A stretch of 38,348 bases of DNA, taken from NCBI GenBank assembly GCA_039630355.1, contig JBCNVF010000099.1, positions 1-38,348 of the forward strand, read 5' to 3'. Both the position numbers and the translations under genes were made by a program. The notes beneath the pieces were generated by a model. It was not told where the DNA came from, ran no database searches, and saw only the letters and a list, made by a program, of their open reading frames with translations. This document shows, one piece after another, positions 33,484 through 38,348 of the stretch. Within the stretch, counting starts at the first letter, position 1; every line of letters starts with the position of its first letter. The stretch is from Brevinematia bacterium. Its GTDB lineage: Bacteria > Spirochaetota > Brevinematia > DTOW01.

Positions 33484-34169
33484 AGTTGCTTTCTTTCCTG
33501 CTTTGATATCTTATCCGCAATAAATGTAACTAAAGGTAACCTGCTATTCCCAGCTTCTGCAAGTTTCTTAACAAATTCAACAGACTGATCCAGAGTTATA
33601 TAATTACCAACTGAAACAAATACAGGCTTAGATGAAAGTTTGGTCCTAACTACCTTTCCTATAACCTCCTTTGTCAAAGGATCTAGGATATCTCCAGTAC
33701 ACCACCTAATGTTAGGAATCTCGGTATATTCGCCATATAATATAGACTTCGCACACCCTATTGTTGGTTTTTGGAGAATTGTTCCAAGATGTGTCGCAAT
33801 TCCAGCCTTTCTAGGATGTGCTACTCCCTGACCATCAACTACAACCACATCTGGAGAAACCTCGGATAAATTAAACGCATCAATCACTATGGGTATTTCC
33901 CTAAACGCAAGAAAACCCGGTATGTAAGGAAAACTAACTTTACTCTTGCTTACAACTTTTTCCAAAACCCTCCAAGTATCCACTTCAACAACTACCATTA
34001 CCCCAATCCCGTAATCCCCCTTGTAGCTAACATCAACCCCCGCAACCGTCTTCACCATTGAAAAATCTACTCTCCTTTCCTCAACTAGATCTCTAACGAG
34101 AAGCTGAACTCTCTTACACTCATCAATACTTTTTGCAGAAAGAGTCATATTCAGAATTTCAAAATTCAT
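33480..34169 (-). CDS. nfi: Endonuclease V
   Basis: This is the deoxyinosine 3' endonuclease, which nicks DNA near deaminated adenine to start repair. The 229-aa product has VAGVDVSYKGDYGIGVMVV (first catalytic Asp), PYIPGFLAFREIP (the Y/F wedge and Glu), VVVDGQGVAHPRKAGIATHLG (second Asp and His, seen across two strands) and TIGCAKSILYGEY. The order and length match the family. No Shine-Dalgarno sequence is seen; CATACT lies 6 nt before the ATG with TTGATA 18 nt further up. Confidence 0.96.
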   Translation of the reverse strand: MNFEILNMTLSAKSIDECKRVQLLVRDLVEERRVDFSMVKTVAGVDVSYKGDYGIGVMVVVEVDTWRVLEKVVSKSKVSFPYIPGFLAFREIPIVIDAFNLSEVSPDVVVVDGQGVAHPRKAGIATHLGTILQKPTIGCAKSILYGEYTEIPNIRWCTGDILDPLTKEVIGKVVRTKLSSKPVFVSVGNYITLDQSVEFVKKLAEAGNSRLPLVTFIADKISKQERKQL

Positions 34170-34175
34170 AAATTT

Positions 34176-34205
34176 AGTATGAATTTAAACCTTGAACCCT
34201 ATCAA
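34176..34205 (-). promoter_or_regulatory. nfi promoter (leaderless type)
   Basis: On the minus strand TTGATA (34200-34205), an 18-nt spacer and CATACT (34176-34181) are followed by 6 nt and the ATG. Confidence 0.6.
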
Positions 34206-34329
34206 ACTGCATACAAAGCCTATTGTAGGTCCATTAAAGAGTATTCACTTTCAGTTCCAACAGAAACTGTGAAGAAAACAAAATAACAACTTTCTATTAG
34301 ACTTTTTTGACATTTAAAATTTCGTAAAT

Positions 34330-35529
34330 ATGAAAGTAAGAAGTATCCTAGCCTTACTAGTCATTATAACCACTACTGTAAGCTGGGCAAGCACTATCAC
34401 AACTTTTCACCTGACCAACAATCTAATTGAGATATTTTCATTCTCTGAGTCTCTTAGAGGAAACCTTTCGTATGATCCCTACAAAGCAAAAATAACAATA
34501 AGATTCGGTACAAACACCCTTGAGTTTTTTGAGAACAGAGAATTTTTTATTGTCAATTCCAATTTTGTGTTTCCGATCGTAGGTGGACTTATAAAAACAA
34601 ACTACAACTACTACCTTCCCCTATCGGTTGTAGATAGCATTGTGTCATTTCTAAAGCTAGAGTGTAAAGTTCTAAACGTTGTGACAATCTCTTCAACTCT
34701 ACCAGTACCTTCAGAGTTCCCAAAGGAAGAATCCAAAACAGGTTCTGCGAAAAATACCCAAGTTTTAGATAATGCATCAACTACTTTTGTAACAAACTTG
34801 GATGCTGGAGCTACAGACTTTGTACCCATCAAGTTTGTCATAATAGATGCTGGTCACGGTGGTAAAGATCCCGGAGCCATACATAACGGAATAAAGGAAA
34901 AAGACTTAAATCTTACCTATGCAAAAGCACTATCTTCAGAACTCTCAAAGAGACTCTCTCATATAGGAGTAGATGTTATACTAACAAGAACCTACGATGT
35001 ATACCTTTCACTTGAACAAAGGGCAAAGATTGCTAACGATTTTATCAAGACAACAAAAGGATATGGGGTTTTTATAAGCATTCACCAAAATGCTTCTCCT
35101 GTAAAAGTCAAGAAAGGAATGGAAATTTACTTTATCAGTGATCAAGCAGTTGACGATGATACTAGGGAAGTTCTCGCTTTTGAAAACTCCTTCATACCCA
35201 AAGAGGAGATAAAAAAAGTCAGTGAGCTGGAGAAGATCATAGGTAAGATAAGAAGTATCGCTCTTATGGAAGAGAGCAAAATACTCTCAGAAAAACTTTC
35301 AAAAGCTTTTCTACCCTCACCTCCCATCAAAGGAGGTCCTTTCTACGTGATAAAATACATTCCTATACCTTCCGTGCTCATTGAAGTTGGATATATCTCT
35401 AATCCGGAAGATGCAAAACTCATAACTTCCGAAAACCATATAAGAGAAATTTCCCGAAGACTATCTGAAGGAATAGTTGAATTTATAAACGAATACAACA
35501 GAACAAGAGGCTTTGTTTTACTTAGATAA
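34330..35529 (+). CDS. N-acetylmuramoyl-L-alanine amidase (Amidase_3)
   Basis: This exported zinc amidase, 399 aa, cleaves the lactyl-peptide bond of peptidoglycan in the periplasm. The signal peptide is MKVRSILALLVIITTTVSWA. Residues about 25-130 form a poorly conserved beta-rich region, in the place where AmiC-like proteins carry AMIN or a copper-amine-oxidase-like domain. The catalytic domain (about 175-392) has zinc ligands in FVIIDAGHGGKDPGAI (His), GIKEKDLNL (Glu) and VFISIHQNAS (His), and the catalytic Glu in PSVLIEVGYISNPEDAKL. An acidic insertion (about 270-320, VDDDTREVL to LMEESKILSEKL) could be the autoinhibitory helix seen in AmiB/AmiC. No clear Shine-Dalgarno sequence is seen. 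Confidence 0.93.
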   Translation: MKVRSILALLVIITTTVSWASTITTFHLTNNLIEIFSFSESLRGNLSYDPYKAKITIRFGTNTLEFFENREFFIVNSNFVFPIVGGLIKTNYNYYLPLSVVDSIVSFLKLECKVLNVVTISSTLPVPSEFPKEESKTGSAKNTQVLDNASTTFVTNLDAGATDFVPIKFVIIDAGHGGKDPGAIHNGIKEKDLNLTYAKALSSELSKRLSHIGVDVILTRTYDVYLSLEQRAKIANDFIKTTKGYGVFISIHQNASPVKVKKGMEIYFISDQAVDDDTREVLAFENSFIPKEEIKKVSELEKIIGKIRSIALMEESKILSEKLSKAFLPSPPIKGGPFYVIKYIPIPSVLIEVGYISNPEDAKLITSENHIREISRRLSEGIVEFINEYNRTRGFVLLR

Positions 35530-35594
35530 AAACTATCCGGACAACTTCCATCAACTTAGAAACCTTTGGAGCTAGAAAGAGCCTACTCAGCGAT

Positions 35595-36254
35595 TTAGAG
35601 TGTATTCAAAAAATCAACTACTTTCTTTCCGTTGTTGTCTCTAAAGAAAAAACTCCCCATCACTATAAGATTAGCTCCCTTCTCTACAACCTGTCTGATA
35701 TTACTAAGACTTATCCCCCCGTCAGTTTCAAGGTATATATCCTTGTCTTTTGAATTCTTCTCAAGAATTTCTCTTACCTTACCTATCTTATCTATTGTCT
35801 CTGAGATAAGAGTTTGTCCTGAAAACCCTGGCTCCACCGTCATAACCAGAACAAGTTCCACTAGATCTAGAAACTGTTCTATCTCTTCAGGAGGAGTAGA
35901 AGGCTTTACTGAGATTCCGGGCTTTTTCCCATTTTCTTTTATAAACTTTAGTAGATCTCTTGAGAATCCAGGTGCCTCTAAATGTAAAGTTATGAACTCT
36001 ATGTTTCTCAAAAAAAACGGTTTTATTTTCTCCTCCGATAGGTCAATCATCAGATGAACATCACCTGGAATTTTCGTAGCCTCCGATATCTGCTTTGTTA
36101 TAAGTGGTCCAAAACTGATATTCGGCACAAAGTGGTTATCCATTATATCATAATGGAGGTAATCAACTCCCAATTTTTCAAGATTCTCCAATTCCTCCTT
36201 TAGATTCAGAAAGTTTGACGCAAATATTGAAGGAGCTATTTTAACATTTCTCAT
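35595..36254 (-). CDS. rpe: Ribulose-phosphate 3-epimerase
   Basis: Rpe interconverts ribulose 5-phosphate and xylulose 5-phosphate in the pentose phosphate pathway. The 219-aa TIM barrel has VKIAPSIFASNFLNLKEEL, LHYDIMDNHFVPNISFGP (metal His and Asp), DVHLMI, VMTVEPGFSGQ and LETDGGISLSNI, ending with the phosphate loop IVMGSFFF. MDGHF is changed to MDNHF and VDGGI to TDGGI, both mild. The ATG overlaps the stop of the PASTA-protein gene in an ATGA arrangement, so the two are translationally coupled. Confidence 0.96.
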   Translation of the reverse strand: MRNVKIAPSIFASNFLNLKEELENLEKLGVDYLHYDIMDNHFVPNISFGPLITKQISEATKIPGDVHLMIDLSEEKIKPFFLRNIEFITLHLEAPGFSRDLLKFIKENGKKPGISVKPSTPPEEIEQFLDLVELVLVMTVEPGFSGQTLISETIDKIGKVREILEKNSKDKDIYLETDGGISLSNIRQVVEKGANLIVMGSFFFRDNNGKKVVDFLNTL

Positions 36255-37312
36255 AGCGTCTCTTCCTTAACAAGTTCGCTATTTATGTAAATCTTTATGT
36301 TGAGCACTCCTCTTACCTTCAAGGGAAGAGTTAGGAGAGAAAGTTTGTTAACAACTTTTTTTATAGTTCTCACTCCTGTAAGATCCTTTACTTCAATGTC
36401 TATGTAATATGAGTTAACCCCCTCTTTTGAAAATGACGAAAGGCTCGTTTTGTAAAGGATGAACCTAGTGTTTTTCGCTACTGTCTCATCTCCGAAAACA
36501 CCAATCATTATCTCTGGAACCACATTCTCCGTTATTATCTCGCCTTCTCTGGGAAGATGATCCAGCACAATCCCATCATTTGCCGGCTCACTAGTAGGAA
36601 CCGAGGTTATCTTAAATTTTATATTCTTTGAATCCAGAAACAGCATTGCATTCTCATAGGTAAAGCCTACCATATTTGGCATCGGTATATTGCCTTCAGC
36701 TCCACTACTTACATACACTACAATCGGAGTTCCAGGCTTTACCTTCACCCCAGCAGAAGGAAATGTTCTGACAACTAGTCCTACATCATACCCCGATGGA
36801 ACATACTCTATTGATACATTTACCCCTTTTGACGACAAAAACTCCCTAACTTCCTCAAAAGGTCTTCCCCCAAAATCCGGTAACACAAACTCACCGCTTC
36901 CTATACTCACAAAAAGCTTTACAGTCTTCCCTTCCCTAACAATGTTTCCGTGGGAGGGAATCTGCCGTACCACATAACCTCTCGGATTCTCCTCCGAAAT
37001 AACAAATTCAACACTAGGAACAAGATTCGCACTCCCCAGCTTTGCCAAAGCATCCAGAATATCATCACCAACAACATTAGGAACTACCACTGTAGGTGAA
37101 GGCAACAATAACAATGCAGACACAAACACAAAGAAAACGAAAAACACTACAAACGATACAAACAAAAGAACTAGAGATTTTTTTACCTCATTTGAAATGA
37201 GATCTGTCTCAGAAGAAACACCCATCATGCCAAGCAAAAACCTGTTTACACCCTTAACCACACCTATGGAGATTCTCTTAAAAAAAGAAAAAAACCTTCC
37301 CAGCAAGCTCAT
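36251..37312 (-). CDS. Membrane-anchored protein with three PASTA domains, no kinase
   Basis: This 353-aa protein has a short cytoplasmic N-terminus (about 1-45) and one transmembrane helix (about 47-70). Three PASTA domains follow, near 75-140, 141-209 and 210-278. Each shows the family rhythm: PNVVGDDILDAL ... GYVVRQIPSHGNIVREG, LPDFGGRPFEEV ... VVRTFPSAGVKVKPG, MPNMVGFTYENA ... IVLDHLPREGEII. A C-terminal 75-residue beta-rich tail is unrecognised. PASTA domains usually bind muropeptides on Ser/Thr kinases or penicillin-binding proteins; here neither enzyme domain is present. It is likely a periplasmic peptidoglycan-sensing or scaffold protein. It is the first gene of an operon with rpe. 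Confidence 0.88.
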   Translation of the reverse strand: MSLLGRFFSFFKRISIGVVKGVNRFLLGMMGVSSETDLISNEVKKSLVLLFVSFVVFFVFFVFVSALLLLPSPTVVVPNVVGDDILDALAKLGSANLVPSVEFVISEENPRGYVVRQIPSHGNIVREGKTVKLFVSIGSGEFVLPDFGGRPFEEVREFLSSKGVNVSIEYVPSGYDVGLVVRTFPSAGVKVKPGTPIVVYVSSGAEGNIPMPNMVGFTYENAMLFLDSKNIKFKITSVPTSEPANDGIVLDHLPREGEIITENVVPEIMIGVFGDETVAKNTRFILYKTSLSSFSKEGVNSYYIDIEVKDLTGVRTIKKVVNKLSLLTLPLKVRGVLNIKIYINSELVKEETL

Positions 37313-37320
37313 ATAAATAT

Positions 37321-37350
37321 ATTCTATAAGTTCAGATAGGTCTATCTCAA
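37321..37350 (-). promoter_or_regulatory. PASTA protein-rpe operon promoter
   Basis: On the minus strand TTGAGA (37345-37350), an 18-nt spacer and TAGAAT (37321-37326) lie 8 nt before the ATG. No Shine-Dalgarno sequence is seen. Confidence 0.55.
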
Positions 37351-37366
37351 TTTACCCGAAAAACTC

Positions 37367-37450
37367 CAATAAATCCAAAATTCACAACCAAGAATAGTCT
37401 CCTTTCTACTTCTCTTGCAGTTCTTGCTAAAACTGGGTAAATACCACTTC
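37367..37450 (+). repeat. Dispersed intergenic repeat, truncated copy
   Basis: The left half only: CCAATAAATCCAAAATTCAC, TCTCTTGCAG and the hairpin CAGTTCT-TGCT-AAAACTG (37418-37435), then GGTAAATACCACTT. The right end is missing. It lies between the PASTA gene and the end of the surface-protein gene. Confidence 0.65.
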
Positions 37451-37483
37451 AGTGAATATATATTGATCAGTCCGGTTACTATA

Positions 37484-38347
37484 CTATGGGTTTAAGACAT
37501 AGTCTATTGATTTGTTAGTAACATTGACAATGTAATGTCCCCAACCACCACTAGCCGTAACTGACACACCAGCAGGGAATATTGATCTCATACCTTGATT
37601 ACCAGGTGTACCTCCACTCAAACCATAAAACACGTATATATTTACAACCTGACCACTAGATGCTCCAGAACCTATAGAAGCGTAAGGTATCGTGAACGAA
37701 TAAATATGATCAGCTCCGCTTATGTATGTCATAGTATGAGAAACAGATACTGAATTTGTAACACCAGAGACTATCTTACGTGCATTTGTTTGTTGCAAGG
37801 TTCTTGGGAAAGGATTATCAATCCATCCCCACACAACAAAGTCAGCATTTATGCCAGCAGTATTTGTAAACCAGAAATCCCCCCATCCTGTATACCAATC
37901 TCCACACCAGCCTGTAGGTGGTGGTTGATGCCCAGTTGTCATATTAGTCACATCAACAAGCACATAAAGGTTATGGTCATCATTGGCAGCGTTTGATATG
38001 ACGATATCAACTACTAATCCTCCTCCTGAACTACTTTTTACGTAAACATCCTTTATCAAAGAAGCCCAGAAGTTGTATTCACCATTACCTAGATAAGTTC
38101 TATCAACATTAACAGATATGGAGTAAGTGCTACTGGTGTTACCAGCATTATCAACTGCGTAAGCTTTTATCTGTATATTAGTTTCTCTTACCCTATAAAC
38201 CTGATTAGTCCAGTTATTAGTTCCTTGTGCAGGTTGGAATGGCCCTCCATCTACTGATACATAAACTTGTTTAACACCACTTAGCGAATCACTTGCAGTT
38301 CCTATTATCCTAAGACCACCTGCTGGTAGATTGTTAGTTATAGTGCT
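37484..38347 (-). CDS. Large surface protein, C-terminal part (5' partial)
   Basis: The frame stays open to the window edge, so the start lies beyond 38348; 287 residues are visible. The first 85 or so form a bacterial Ig-like domain: LRIIGTASDSLSGVKQVYVS, VDGGPFQPAQGTNNW, IQIKAYAVDNAGNTS and VNVDRTYLG. Such domains are typical of long extracellular proteins. The last 190 residues are rich in Gly, Trp and Asn. They contain LYVLVDVTNMTTG, WCGDWYTGWGDFWF and ADFVVWGWIDNPF, a beta-sandwich look like carbohydrate-binding or glucodextranase C-terminal modules. No sortase or sorting signal is evident at the end (SIDYVLNP). An internal ATG at 38059 is not the start. Confidence 0.75.
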   Translation of the reverse strand, partial: STITNNLPAGGLRIIGTASDSLSGVKQVYVSVDGGPFQPAQGTNNWTNQVYRVRETNIQIKAYAVDNAGNTSSTYSISVNVDRTYLGNGEYNFWASLIKDVYVKSSSGGGLVVDIVISNAANDDHNLYVLVDVTNMTTGHQPPPTGWCGDWYTGWGDFWFTNTAGINADFVVWGWIDNPFPRTLQQTNARKIVSGVTNSVSVSHTMTYISGADHIYSFTIPYASIGSGASSGQVVNIYVFYGLSGGTPGNQGMRSIFPAGVSVTASGGWGHYIVNVTNKSIDYVLNP

Positions 38348-38348
38348 A

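Noticed and set aside
34307-34312. TTGACA as the -35 of the amidase gene
   Set aside because: The perfect hexamer has no -10 box 16-19 nt downstream before the start codon; TAAAAT is only 2 nt away.

Overview
The window is AT-rich DNA from a diderm (Gram-negative-type) bacterium. It holds about 28 protein genes in short, often-flipped transcription units, three tRNA genes and a family of dispersed intergenic repeats. lptB, lpxB and a candidate LptF/LptG-like pair imply a lipopolysaccharide-type outer membrane. SpoVG next to ispE, bactofilin, PASTA, DUF2905 and endonuclease V genes together, with heavy AGA/AGG/ATA codon use, fit a spirochaete-like or deep-branching, possibly thermophilic lineage. 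That placement is inference; no rRNA is present to test it.

Layout. 1-7.1 kb: glyS (5'-truncated by the window edge), a large unknown membrane protein, and dnaE. 7.2-11.1 kb: purD, ispE-spoVG, and ccdA with an operator-like palindrome. 11.1-13.2 kb: a minus-strand operon of amidohydrolase, a 43-aa membrane microprotein and comF. 13.3-16.0 kb: a secreted beta-helix protein, a lipoprotein and yidD. 16.4-23.4 kb: nadA, a SWIM-SNF2 helicase, lptB, speD and lpxB. 23.8-28.3 kb: tRNA-Ser-argC, miaB, cutA, tRNA-Gly(GCC)-DUF2905, bactofilin, and a hairpin beside a decayed small ORF. 28.4-33.5 kb: pdxJ, argJ, the LptF/G-like pair, and tRNA-Gly(TCC) with a secreted protein. 33.5-38.3 kb: nfi, an N-acetylmuramoyl-L-alanine amidase, the PASTA protein-rpe pair, and the C-terminal part of an Ig-like surface protein that runs off the window.

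Most genes are housekeeping: replication, translation, purine, isoprenoid, NAD, arginine, pyridoxine and polyamine synthesis, and envelope construction. The less ordinary content is between the genes. (i) A repeat of about 180-200 bp, with CAATAAATT-type terminal inverted repeats and a central hairpin whose arms change together between copies, occupies most large intergenic gaps. (ii) Several genes have no Shine-Dalgarno sequence and have a -10 box exactly 6-8 nt before the start codon, which predicts leaderless or nearly leaderless mRNAs. (iii) Two protein genes start only 4-5 nt after a tRNA that lacks an encoded CCA, so tRNA 3' processing should itself create an almost leaderless mRNA. (iv) One tRNA-Gly has G instead of T at position 54. 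(v) A 14-bp hairpin buries a perfect Shine-Dalgarno sequence in front of a broken small ORF.

No CRISPR array, prophage, complete insertion sequence, rRNA or recognised defence system was seen.
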